Shown one piece after another: positions 25,982-44,523 of a stretch of 64,000 nucleotides of DNA. The translations under genes were made by a program, and so were the position numbers. Below the pieces are notes generated by a model, which had not been told where the DNA came from, ran no database searches, and was given only the letters and a program-made list of their open reading frames with translations. The first letter of the stretch is position 1; every line of letters starts with the position of its first letter. This DNA is from Odontesthes bonariensis (lineage: Eukaryota > Chordata > Actinopteri > Atheriniformes > Atherinopsidae), in contig NC_134510.1 of assembly GCF_027942865.1 (NCBI RefSeq), positions 25,227,209 through 25,291,208 of the forward strand. The letters are read 5' to 3'.

Positions 25982-28410
25982 TGAACAGAGACTGTGTGCG
26001 TGTGGTAAAATATCCACAGTAAAAAAAAAAAATTATTCACTCAGGTGGCCGGACTAATGACCTGCTGCTCCCACACAGAGAGCACTTAAGAAAAGAAACT
26101 TAATCGTATAATTTGAAAATGGAAAAAAAGAAAGAAAGAGGAAAACAGGTCTTCTGAGATATTTAAAATGTCAAATGTTAGTCTTCTGGTTGTTGGCATT
26201 TTATTTAATTTGTCTTTGAAAAAAAAAAAAAAAAAAAAAGAATTGTTTCCCGTTTGCAGTTTCATTTAGAGTATTTTAGGTTTGAGCTCTCTCCGATGCT
26301 TGGATTTCTTTTGTTGCTGATGTGTATCGAGTATGTGGTCACCGGGATGCTTTTCACTATGCAAACTAAAATCCAGGGCTTCAGTATAGAGGGATGTTTA
26401 AAGATGTAGATTTTTGTTCAAACATGAGTTGATTCAGGTGCAATTTAGAGTTCATATCATCTATGTCCGCTGTCCTCTGGTGGTTATCAGTGGAAATGCA
26501 GTCTAATTAATCAAACTAGTTCTGTGCGTTGTAAGCAATAATCTTAACCCTTTTTGTTAGTGCTTGAATCTTTGCTTTGATTTGGTGCTTGAACCAAAGA
26601 TCGTTGTTCTTTTGTTTGTTTGTTTTTTCTTAAACCAGGAGAGGAGAAAGGTGAATTGTAGCCAATGTTGGGTTTGACAAAGATTCCTCCCAACTGTTTT
26701 GATAGCCATGAGAAAGACTCTGTTTCCATATCCGAGTGTTTCAGAGCCGTAGAGCTCTGTGTTAAATGCCTGACCAAATGAGACAAAGTCTGGGTCAATA
26801 AGTTGATGTTGATTAATGCTGAAGACAAGTCTTCTTTTCATTTTCCAGAAGCTGTGGACTTCAGTCTTCCATTGCACTCATTTGGCTTCTTTGTTTAAAA
26901 AAACAATCAAAACAGGGGCAGCGAGGTGAGGTGATGGCCGACACGACGTGCCCCCTTCTTTGTATTTATTTATTTATTGATATTTATTGTGGCTCTTCTG
27001 CTTTTGTAAGACCAAATCCAGGGATGAACACAGATCACAATCCACTCCTCATCCAAAAATTGCAAAAAGTTACTTGACGCTGAATATTTTTGCTCGACAT
27101 CTCCATACACCTCGAACACCTTCGTACAGGCTGATTGTCGTCTTTTGGCCACTCTTCCTCGAATGCATTCTTTGCACTTTTAACTCACCAGGTTCTGCAA
27201 TAACAGAGGCACATTCCATACTTCTGGGTAGCAAAAAGGGAACAGAGCATGTCGCGTAACACAAAATGACTTTTCAGCATGCTTTTCTGTTGTGAACTCC
27301 TCACGAATAGTACTGTATCACATGTTATCGCATGGCAGTTCTTATAGATCGGCCACCGCTGTGACTAAAGGGGCCATTATCTTATGAGTTTTATCCATTG
27401 CTGACCAAAAAAAACCACATTCTGATCTTCTGTTGCTTTGCGTGGCCCTGTGGGGGGTCGTAAAGCAACCATTAATGGCTTTAAACGACAGCAGTTGTGT
27501 TGGTTGTTTCCAATCCTCTTGAAATCCATGTAGCAGACTTACTGGTCTGGCCTTGTGTGCACTATCCGCTCTCTGTTGTTTCTTTTTTTTCTATTATCAT
27601 TATTATTATTATTTCCAGTTTATTTGCACTATGAGATTTGAGAGCTTTGGGCTTTTTCTTTTTCTCTTTTTGTTTTGTCTGACCTTCAATATCTTGTCCA
27701 TTAACTTACTCAGTACGATTTAAATTGTGATCGAAATAGTACTTCTGTAAAACTCTCATACATAACCTTCCTTCTGCATATTAGTACAGAGTTATAGCAA
27801 AATACAATATATATCTATATATATAGATACATATATATATATATATATATATATATGGGGATGAAGTTGCCTTAGTCTTTTTTTGTGCTGCAACTATTCT
27901 CAGGAAATCTTGAGCAATGCACTAAGTGATTTTACAAAATGGGAAGAAACTGGTGCTGTAGGGCGACTGACACTCTTCATGCAAGTGTAATGCCAGTAGT
28001 TTAAAAATATTAGATTTTATAGATTTTGTACTGTAAAAAATAACCGAAGCAAACCTATGTGTAAATAATAGCGATGAAAGTAAACTACTGGCCTTGCTGG
28101 AACCTGTCTTACTGGAAAGGCAGTACGACAGTTGGTCCTGCGCATGAAGGGTGTTGTTACTCCCAGTCAGAGCTTTGTGAATGAATGAATGACAGTTAAC
28201 AGATGCCAGCTGTGAAGTGCGTCTTTCTATGTGAGCTGTTTGTTTTCTCGGCTTCGGTGAAGGGACTTGGGGGCGCGGTCTGAGTAGAGGCCGCGCTATC
28301 AGGGATACATTTTTGTCTTTCAGTTTTTAGAAGACCCTCTCAGAGATATGGATTCATTTCCCCATTATTTGTTTCAGTTGATGCAAAGAAAAATAAAGAT
28401 ATATAAGCTT
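25982..28410 (+). other. zbtb7b: Probable zbtb7b 3' UTR and poly(A) signal
   Basis: After the stop there is no further exon or clear splice acceptor. The sequence is AT-rich and carries homopolymer and TA tracts (poly-A 26221-26239, TA 27826-27856). AATAAA at 28392-28397 is followed by a T-rich stretch (28413-28425), a plausible cleavage region. Length (about 2.4 kb) and end point are inferred. Earlier poly(A) sites are possible. Confidence 0.5.
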
Positions 28411-29198
28411 GCCTTTTTTTTTTTGCATTGTTTTACTGTTATTCTTTAAGGGCCTTAGTGGCCATTTTGAAGGTAAAAATCCATTGAAAGCTTCCAATAT
28501 CTAGTAGTATGTCGGAAAAATCTGTTAAGTTTTTAGAAACGTAATTGGGGTTGTGAGTTACGGAATTTGAATCATTATTGAATAAAAAAACTTCAACAGC
28601 TTGAATCAGATAATGAAGCAAATGAATATTTCTAATTAAATATGTATATTCTATGAAAAATATTCCAATAATTACAAATGAAAAGATTTCTGGAATTAAT
28701 AGTGACATGTAAATGAATCAAATACAGATATATTTGGAAGTGGTACAGTACAATGAATAAATCTTTATATTCAGAAAAAATAAACCCTTTTCTAATGTCG
28801 CTTGTATTTTCATATTTAAATGGGGGGTTTTGTGGTTATACGTCTGAGTCATGCGGAGCAGGATTTCCAATCTGAGGTGCTAATCCTGTGATCAACATAT
28901 TTAATCCCACATTAACACGTGCCTCTTCTTTGATATGTAAAGAGAGTATGTATGAAAAGATAATGTTCATATTGTGAAAAACTAAGAAAACGACCTTATT
29001 AATGGCTCTCTCTTGCATTAGATAAATCCAGAATTATTGAATGTCTCCTAAAATCAAAGTTATTTCACCATTTGTTTATTTCATGGACATGTTTGTGTTT
29101 TGTTTGAAATGTAATCGACTTATTTGTTTATTTGATACTGATTAAAAGTGCGCTCCACAGTGACACGAGAATTGGGGCACCGTACAGTTGACAAACTT

Positions 29199-29212
29199 GT
29201 GCCCTCTGCTGG
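29199..29212 (-). promoter_or_regulatory. Putative CTCF-binding motif between zbtb7b and ndufv1
   Basis: The reverse strand reads CCAGCAGAGGGCAC, a full match to the CTCF core consensus CCAsyAGrkGGCrs. It lies about 0.7 kb before the ndufv1 start and about 0.8 kb after the presumed zbtb7b 3' end, a sensible place for an insulator. Binding is not shown by sequence alone. Confidence 0.5.
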
Positions 29213-29879
29213 ACAAACTATGCAACTGTTTCCAACATGCCTCCCTCTGCTCTGCCTGTGTTAACAATTCTAGACGCTCATCAGCTATGCACGTGAGCCA
29301 TGACAGGTGAATATTGTGAAAGGATGTCAGCCCATTCATTCATTGGTCAACCATTATAAGAAATCTTTTGAGCTGAATCTAAATTAGAGTTGTTTTCCCC
29401 CTTAAAAGTAAGTAAGAGTCTCTGGGAAGAAGAATGTTAACTTTTTTAAAGGCTCACTTTTTAGTGTTGTTAGAGAGGAACACTCTGTTTATTATCTCTC
29501 AGTTAAAGTGTAAATGAGGTTTTATTTCTGTGGCCCTTGGGTAAATGTTTACATTGATGATCCATTATAACCCTGCATGTTTGATGTGACGTGGCCCTGT
29601 CACGGGTCCGTCAACGGTTTCCGTGTGCAGATATGCGAGTGCGCGTAAAATTGGATACCTGTCCGGCGCTGCGTGCACGAGCAAGCTGGAACAGGACGTG
29701 ACGTAGGCTGGTTCTCTAATCCTCTTAGTTCAATTAAGATAAACCAGCAGGCCTGCACTCCCAACTCCTCCAGCAGCGACTGCTTTCAGAAATCGATTGG
29801 ATCTTGCGAGGAGTCAAACGGAGGCCTAGAGACGAGCAGCCTCGGAGTGCGAAGCAGTTCAGAGTGAGTTGGTGGGAGG

Positions 29880-32800
29880 ATGTGTTCAGCCCCCGGCAGG
29901 ATGCTGCTGCCTCCGCGGATGCTGTGGGGCGCTGTGGCGCGACAGGTGGCTCCGCGTCTGACCTACAGCACGGCAGCGCAGCCGCAGGTAGGCCCGCGCT
30001 CACGCACACACGAATACACTCTGTGCAACGAAGACGTTTTCATGGTAAAAAAAATAACAAGTTTCCTGAAATGGAAAATTCAACCAAAAGTTAAAGAGTG
30101 TTATTGGCTTTTCGTTGCGTGTTCACAAACTTAAAACTTGAGCATCAGCCATGTCTGAAGTGTCTGAACTATATATTCATAAGATTTTTTTTCATAATAC
30201 AGAAGACTGTCAAGCAGTGTAAATAAAAACAATGTAGTTGGAAGACTTATTCAAATAGTAAAAACTCTAACGTTGAAACTGATGAAAAAAATGGGCTGTT
30301 TGAACGATTTAAACGATATTTTTAAATTTATCTGGACTGTTGCTTGTTTTTAAATTCATTTAAATCATTTTATTTGTTTCTCTTTATATTCTTTTATGTA
30401 TTTTTAATGCTTCTTCCACTCCCTGCTGCAATGCTTTTATTTTATGAAAGCACTTTGAACTGTTTTGTACATGAAATGTGCTATACAAATAAATTTGATT
30501 TGATTTTGATTTGTTTTATGAAAAATATATAGGCCCGTCGTTGATTCCAGCAGTTTGTTTCGAGCAGCTGGGCCCGTGGCAACAAAAAATTTTTTGTGAA
30601 GTGAAAAGGTGACCGATGATGTGGTTAACTGCCAGCAGGTCAATAACATCTTGAAGTAGAGCATCCCAGAGAGGCTGAGTCTTTAAGAAGAAAATATGTT
30701 GGGTTTTTTTGGAATACAGGATTCTCGGGTGATGTTGAAGTTTGTTATAGTTAAACGGCAAGCATCAGGGATGGTATGAAGATACATTAGAGCAAATGGC
30801 ATGTATAACTTGCACATCTGTGGCTTCGGAGCAGCACGTGCTCCTATGGAGGTGACATACTCGCTTATATCAGTAAGACAAAGACTATTCAGAATCGGTG
30901 TGTATCCCAACAGCATTGACTCCCTGCTAAACTCACCTGCCTGCAGTCCAGACCTGTCGCCCACTGATAACCTTTGGTGTATCATCAAATAAAATGTCTG
31001 TCTTGAAACTGCAGTAATTAGACTCCTCGCTCTCCAAATGCTTACAGTGTTAAAAGTAGACGTGATGCAACGTAGTCGGAAACATGCCCCCGCGCAATAA
31101 CTTTTCTGAAACTTGTTGGCGTCAAAAAGAAGCAAATATCTTTCAGAAGCACATACAATTTCTCAGTTGTCACACTGTGCGCTTTCATTCCTCTCTTCTA
31201 CCAGGTGAAACCTAAAAAGACAAAGTTTGGTCCTCTGAGTGACCAGGACCGAATATTTACCAACTTGTATGGCCGGCACGATTGGAGGTGAATTAAAAAA
31301 AAAAAAAAAAAGTCAATCTTATTGAATTTTTATTTTCAAAATACCTGAAATTTAGTGGGAATCCTTTGCTTCTGCTCCTCCTTTCTCCCTGTTTTCTGTC
31401 AGGCTCAAGGGAGCGCTCAAAAGAGGAGACTGGTACAAGACCAAGGAGATGGTGTTGAAGGGGCAAGACTGGATCCTGAATGAGGTGAAAATCTCAGGTC
31501 TTCGGGGCAGGGGGGGTGCTGGTTTTCCCACTGGCATGAAGTGGAGCTTCATGAACAAACCCAGTGACGGCAGGTAGGAAAAGAAGCTGCATCTGATCCG
31601 GCTGGGAGCCTTGCTGGCAGCTTCACTGTCCCCACCAACGCTCAGCGTTTTTCACTCTTTCCTGGATGATAGGCCCAAGTATTTGGTGGTGAATGCGGAC
31701 GAGGGGGAGCCTGGGACATGTAAGGACCGCGAGATAATGCGTCACGACCCCCATAAGCTGATAGAGGGCTGCCTGTTGGCTGGGAAAGCCATGGGTGCTC
31801 GTGCTGCATACATCTACATCAGAGGAGAGTTTTACAACGAGTCATCAAATCTACAGGTAGGGACGGCCCGTAGATGAAGTGTGTCTTCCACAGTGTGTTG
31901 TTTGTCATAGTCTGCCTTTCTTTTCTTGAAATAGGTGGCTATTAATGAGGCATACAAGGCTGGGCTGATAGGGAATAATGCCTGCGGCTCGGGGTTTGAC
32001 TTTGACGTGTTTGTGATGCGAGGAGCTGGGGCGTATATCTGCGGAGAGGAGACGGCTCTCATCGAGTCTCTTGAGGGCAAACAAGGGAAACCTCGCCTCA
32101 AGCCGCCTTTCCCTGCAGACATAGGTGAAGTAAACACTCCCCCGACTCATACATCCTGTTTCCATCAGCACTTAATTATGCCCGAAGAAGCTGCAGAATA
32201 AGTTTATGTTGTAATTACAGTTATTCACTGCTGTCGCATCCTTCTTTTTCCTCTCTTTTAAGGCGTGTTTGGATGCCCAACGACCGTGTCCAACGTGGAG
32301 ACAGTTGCTGTGGCGCCTGCAATCTGTCGTCGAGGCGGAGCTTGGTTTGCCACCTTTGGAAGGGAGAGGAACTCTGGGACGAAGCTGTTCAACATCTCGG
32401 GTCACGTGAACACCCCGTGCACGGTAGAGGAGGAAATGTCTATTCCTCTGAGAGAGCTAATAGAGAGGCACGCAGGTGTGTGTGTGTGTACAGCCTACCT
32501 CTGTGTTGATGTTATTTACTCTGTCAAATGTTGACGTGACTCTGGCTTTCTCCCCTCATGTGTTTTGGTGCAGGAGGAGTGAGGGGCGGCTGGGAGAATC
32601 TATTAGGAGTGATCCCAGGTGGGTCCTCCACTCCCATCATCCCTCGACACGTGTGTGATGATGTTTTGATGGATTTCGATGACCTGGTTCGTGCAGAGAC
32701 CGCCCTGGGAACCGCGGCCCTCATAGTCATGGATAAATCGGTAAACAACAATCACACAGCGCGCAGCACCTTCGGTGACAAACCGAGGAATGAATGTTTG

Positions 32801-34878
32801 CTTTTTCCCAGGCTGATGTGATCCGAGGTATTGCACGTTTGGTGGAGTTCTATAAGCATGAGAGCTGTGGTCAGTGCACCCCCTGCAGAGAAGGTGAGGG
32901 ACTGCATTTAACACCTCCACTGTTCTTCCAACCAGTCCGTGCATTGCATTTAGGTGCTTTTCCAGACTCTTCCAGTAGCTATTAGAGGCATCTGCAAAAA
33001 GATACATACACTTATCACAAATGTATTAAAGATGCAGAATCAGGCCTCAATCAAGATTATTGATTTTATACACTTATGTGGCGGTGATGCTCTCTTGTAC
33101 CACAGCCAGGCTGCTGTGTTCATTTGATCATTTTGTCAGTGGCATAAACAGTCATGTGGAAAAGTATCACTCCATTAAAGCAGCCTCAAGACTGATAGAT
33201 GCAAATTTGCACCCACACATCCTCACTATATTGTATTTAAACAATTTGAATCATTTTCACTTTTTAGTTTTTTTAAATTGCCATTTTTCTTTAATTTCTT
33301 CTACTGTTTGCACTTGTATGTTCCCCAGGTCTCTTTTAACTGTTTTTTTCATGTTGTTTTGAGGGTTTAATTGTGTTTCTCGTGTACAACAGGAGGTGAC
33401 AGGTTGGTGACTCATTCTGCACGGGGGTTGTATACTCTTCTGTGTCCATTGACTCACTATCTTGAATTTTAGGATATGGTTGAACTGTCTTTTTTTTTTT
33501 TTTTTTTTGCTTAAAAAGGTTTCTCACTGAATTCAATGACCTGGCAGCTATGATAAGAGCTGTTTGAACTCTCTAAATATTAAGGAAATGAGCTTCAGTG
33601 CTTCCTTTATTATCTCCTTCAGCGTAAGAAAAACACTTGATGAAACAGAGGAGATCATTCTGTCCCACAGTTACTTCCGGCCACAACTTTCGCGTCAGTT
33701 TTCAATTATTTTCATCCAGTTGTACCAACTGATTTGTGGATAAATATGACGACTGGAGGATGAGAAGAAGCACCCTGTGACAGTGATGTCTTTCATTGTT
33801 GTGCCAATTTTGAATTGCAAGCCTTGACAATCAAGTAATCTTTGATACGTTGTCCTTTTTTCTTTATACATATATCTGCGTAACAACGTGATGAGATTGC
33901 ATCAGATGACGCATCTAATGCACATTTGTAGTTTCAGTGCTGCAGACTCACATCACAGTTTAGTGTAAATGTGGTCGGATTCTCATTGCAGCGCACTCAT
34001 CTTTTCCTTGGCCCCTTACAAATTTTCCCCCAGCATCTTTCCCTTAACTCCATGTCGTTATCCTGCAAGGACAACAGAGCCTAAGATGAGGCTGCACCCC
34101 TGAATTTCTGTAGTTGATGTGCAAGTGGTGGGCAGTGACGGTGACCACTGAAGCTCACTGATAAAAGCCGGTTTTGAACGGAGGGGCTTTCATAACTTGT
34201 TTTTATGCGATATATGAAGATGCAAATTGCACTCTACGAGCCGTTTCATGGCAATTTTTAACTCGGCTTCAGTGTTTGGACCAAGTGGCACATTAAGTCA
34301 GTTTAGAACGGTACACTTTATTTTTCAACCCATCACACAGTCTACATAGTCTGCAGTGTATTTTGAAGTTTTTTTAAACGCCTCTGTAGATATTTGCCGG
34401 GGGGGGGGGGAGAGAAAAATGTACTCAGATTGAACTTTGCAATAGGTTTATGGGTTCTCTCTTTTGCGACGTGCAGTTACTTCTCTGTTGTGTTGACCTC
34501 GGCTGTCGCTGGTCTCTTTCAGGAGTAGACTGGATGGATAAAATGATGTGGAGGTTGGTCCGAGGAGACGCCGCAGTCTCAGAGATCGACATGATTTGGG
34601 AGCTCAGCAAGCAGATTGAAGGACACACAATCTGCGCCCTGGGGGATGGAGCTGCTTGGCCTGTGCAGGTGACGCTTCTCATACAGCTTTTGTTGAACAA
34701 TTCAGACAAATGAAGCAAAGCACAAGCTCACGAAAGTGCTCATTTATTCGTTAACCCTCTCTCGTCTTTTTGTTTCCACCAGGGTCTGATTCGTCATTTC
34801 CGGCCAGTCATGGAGAGCCGCATTGCTCAGTATAACCAGAAAAATCCTCCAAGAGAGCCGGCGATTGAGATGATCTAA
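29880..34878 (+). CDS. ndufv1: NADH:ubiquinone oxidoreductase core subunit V1 (complex I 51-kDa subunit)
   Basis: Ten coding exons: 29901-29987, 31205-31287, 31403-31573, 31673-31856, 31935-32124, 32263-32475, 32574-32740, 32812-32893, 34523-34668 and 34783-34878. Together they give 472 codons from the ATG at 29901, or 479 from an in-frame ATG at 29880 (both have A at -3). Human NDUFV1 is 464 aa. The product oxidises NADH at the tip of the matrix arm of mitochondrial complex I, holding FMN and one [4Fe-4S] cluster (N3). Visible motifs are a basic N-terminal presequence ([15 protein letters not shown]), the glycine-rich NADH/FMN loop [13 protein letters not shown] (exon 3), [16 protein letters not shown] (exon 4), [16 protein letters not shown] (exon 5) and the cluster cysteines 384, 387, 390 (ESCGQCTPC) and 430 (TICALGD). 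These correspond to human 379/382/385/425. All motifs are intact. Intron 1 contains TE relics and intron 8 (1.6 kb) has no exon. Only the start codon is uncertain. Confidence 0.96.
30330..30525 (+). repeat. 3' tail of a retroelement (SINE/LINE) with TTGATTTGAT repeats
   Basis: The segment AAAGCACTTTGAACTG, then GAAATGTGCTATACAAATAAA (30474-30494), then TTTGATTTGATTTTGATTTG is the well-known 3' end of an abundant fish retroposon with a short tandem tail. It lies in intron 1 of ndufv1. The left boundary is approximate. Confidence 0.6.
30640..31185 (+). mobile_element. Decayed Tc1/mariner transposon fragment
   Basis: Fragments of a Tc1-type transposase are readable in shifting frames: the GATGGTATG..GGCATG..AACTTGCACATCTGTG segment (about 30768-30822), then [16 protein letters not shown] (about 30943-30990), which is the SPDLxPxENLW box preceding the last catalytic acid. 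The terminal part resembles the usual 3' region AAACATGCCCC..CAACTTTTCTGAAAC (31080-31116), and TACAATTTCTCAGTT lies at 31154-31168. Frame breaks and missing parts make it inactive. It lies in ndufv1 intron 1, sense orientation, next to another retroelement tail. Confidence 0.7.
32894..34522 (+). other. ndufv1 intron 8, nothing further seen
   Basis: The intron is flanked by GAAG|GTGAGG and TCTTTCAG|GAGTAG. It contains poly-T (33490-33508) and poly-G (34400-34411) tracts and no convincing exon or repeat. It is by far the longest of the introns between exons 2 and 10. Confidence 0.6.
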
Positions 34879-35062
34879 AATGAGCTCATTTCAGGCAAAC
34901 ACATGCGCTACAAGTGTATCAATACATAAGTTTGTTAAAGAGTTATGCACATTATTTTCAGCATAGTTTTAAGTATGAAAACATTTCAGAATTTAAAATA
35001 ATCCCCACTGCAAACCCTGTAAATGAGGCACGAGTGCCAACTGTGATTGAAACTTTGGAATG

Positions 35063-35095
35063 CAATAAAAACACATCCTCAAAGACACCAATAAA
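35063..35095 (+). terminator. ndufv1: ndufv1 poly(A) signals
   Basis: AATAAA occurs at about 35063-35068 and again at about 35090-35095, 185 and 212 nt after the stop codon. Either would give a short 3' UTR. The second lies within 15 nt of a reverse-strand AATAAA usable by khdc4. Confidence 0.6.
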
Positions 35096-35100
35096 TTAAG

Positions 35101-35314
35101 TTTATTTCATAAAAGCATGAAATAAATTCATTAGGTTTACTACATATAACTCTATTATGATCTGTACAAAAAGAAAAGATCAGATTAGGAAAGGACAGTG
35201 AGACAGACAGAGGAAAAAAGACAGAAAAGGTGGAAACGGTAGGAAAAACTGAACTAAAAAAAAAAAAGAAAACTGATAAGTGATGTACAACATCATTGCC
35301 CTTTGATATTTATT
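35101..35314 (-). terminator. khdc4: khdc4 poly(A) signals (reverse strand)
   Basis: TTTATT on the + strand, AATAAA on the - strand, is present at 35309-35314 and at 35101-35106, about 360 and 570 nt after the khdc4 stop. Use of the distal one would make the khdc4 3' end overlap the ndufv1 3' end. Confidence 0.5.
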
Positions 35315-35672
35315 CTATTTTTACAAAGACACTGTATTCAAACACTTCATCCTGTGTGGTTTTTCATTGACTTTAAAATCAAACTGCAGGCAGAAGGTCG
35401 CTCATCTGACTGTCTATATATCCAAATAATAGGATCAAGTTGCCAGTCCCTCAAATGTGTGCACAGGGAAAAAAAACAAAAAAAAAACTGAGTTGTACAA
35501 AACATGAGTTGTTTTTTTTTCCCATTTGGACCCAAGAACTAAATCCTGAAACCAACACACAGCTGTCAAGAATCATCCAAGTGATCAGCGGGTGATAAGT
35601 GGTGGAAACGACAGGCTCAGTTTGGGTGAAGACCATTTAAGACTCTGTGGAAAGCACTGAGAAACACTGTTT

Positions 35673-43163
<7,491 letters not shown>

Positions 43164-43355
43164 TAATATTCCGTCAAATGAATATTCTCCTCTCAACGCA
43201 AAAATAAATGTGAAAAACCTCCCTTCACTTCTGCACAGCTCCTTCAGTAGGCGGTGCTGCTTGCTAACCGCTGCTCCTTTTCCCACTTCCGCCTCCGGTC
43301 CGGTTAACCTTGTTTGTTGTCATTATGACCACAAGGTGGTGCCAAACACCATCAC
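43164..43355. promoter_or_regulatory. Divergent (bidirectional) promoter and 5' UTRs of khdc4 and the 43.4-kb gene
   Basis: Only 192 bp separate the khdc4 start codon (43163, minus) from the first ATG of the plus-strand reading frame (43356). The interval is comparatively CpG-containing (about 43230-43310) with no obvious TATA box. CCACAAGGTGGTGCC (about 43329-43343) resembles a weak CTCF core. Transcription start sites cannot be placed from sequence alone. Confidence 0.4.
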
Positions 43356-44523
43356 ATGTTCAGTAAAAAAACAAAAAGTTCCTGCGAGAAGCTGTTGTCT
43401 CACCTGTCCTGCCTGTCAGCACCTCCATGCCACCCTTGGAGACTTTCTCCGGAGGAGGTATCAAAGTCTCCAGAGGAGAAGAAAGCCTTGAGCTGCCGGA
43501 CATGCTTCATGACCGAGGTAAGATTTTTAGTTGCTGTGCTTCCTCTTATAATGTCTTGTAAAATGCCCACAGGTCGAAAGTTTGTGTCTGCATTGATTTT
43601 AGGTGAGTTTAATTTGACAAAAGGAAGTTATACCCCTCATTTAGGTGAATTACCCTTCATTTTTATCTGTCATTTTAAGTTTTTTACTGAAAAACACTGT
43701 AATCTGCCTGAGTCATTCATTTAAGATGTAAAACCTACATTCCTCTGAGATGTAGTGCCGTTTGAGCTTTAACTCATTAGTTATAGCGGGGGAAAAAAAC
43801 TAAAAATAGTTTAAAAGGACTGGCTCATAGTATTCTAATGAGGATGGTGGACTTTAACAATCTTCTGACCTACTTTTTATTTATTTATTTTTGCAAAGAA
43901 GCTACAAACTCTTTCAACTGAACTTGGCTTGATGGTGTCAGAGCTGCATGTCAGGAGAGTCAGACCCTGACCCAGAGGCTGATGCAGAATGAGGCCGACA
44001 TCCTGCACAGGTTGTTGGATGTTGGCCTCAGCATCATGCCTGCCAGTTCACGGCCTGTGCTGATGTACTGGGTTACTCTAAGTCACTCTGGCAGGTGATC
44101 ATTTACTGACCCCCCAGGGGCTCAGAGTCATGGCCAGGGGGTGCAGGTTACTCTGGAAGGTGAGAACGCTGTGTGGGGGGGACATGGATCAACAGACTGA
44201 ACAACCAGCAGCCATGGCTGAATTTCTTTTGTTCTGCGTTGTAGAGTGTTGAAAGCAGGCTTCAAAACTCTGCTTTCTGGAGCTTGATTAGGATCGAGGT
44301 CTGTGGTGTGAACATTAGAGAAAACAGCTTGTTTTCAAAGGTAAGGCATTAGTAGATCAACTTTATCTTTTTTATCACTTTAAAATGGGATGTAATAGCT
44401 TGTTGTCGGTGCTTTTCGCAACTGTACTTTCAGAGTTTGCGGATACGCTTTTATATAGATGGATCTGATATCAGTGGAATCACTGTTAATGTATATTTGA
44501 ATGGTCACTGTCAAAACTCCTGA
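43356..44523 (+). CDS. Unrecognised five-exon reading frame, 175 aa
   Basis: I do not recognise this protein. By eye five exons join in phase: 43356-43517, 43955-44094, 44118-44159, 44247-44340 and 44434-44523 (TGA). Donors are GTAAGA, GTGATC, GTGAGA and GTAAGG, and all acceptors end in AG. The total is 525 coding bases. The predicted protein starts MFSKKTKSSCEKLLSHLSCL. It then has a Glu/Lys-rich stretch and CRTC, a helical Gln/Leu-rich segment (QTLTQRLMQNEADILHRLL), a hydrophobic VLMYWVTL, and a C-terminal part with FWSLIRIEVCGVN and RIRFYIDGSDISGITVNVY. There is no signal peptide. The 42-nt exon is a multiple of three and could be skipped (AG|T still joins). It is divergent from khdc4. Against it: the exon 2 acceptor has a poor pyrimidine tract, and an upstream stretch (43902-43953) reads on in another frame, so this may be a gene with an assembly error or a decaying gene. 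Confidence 0.4.

Noticed and set aside
43210-43491. 93-codon plus-strand frame overlapping exon 1 of the divergent gene
   Set aside because: It does not end at the donor in a phase that joins the downstream exons. The frame starting at 43356 does.
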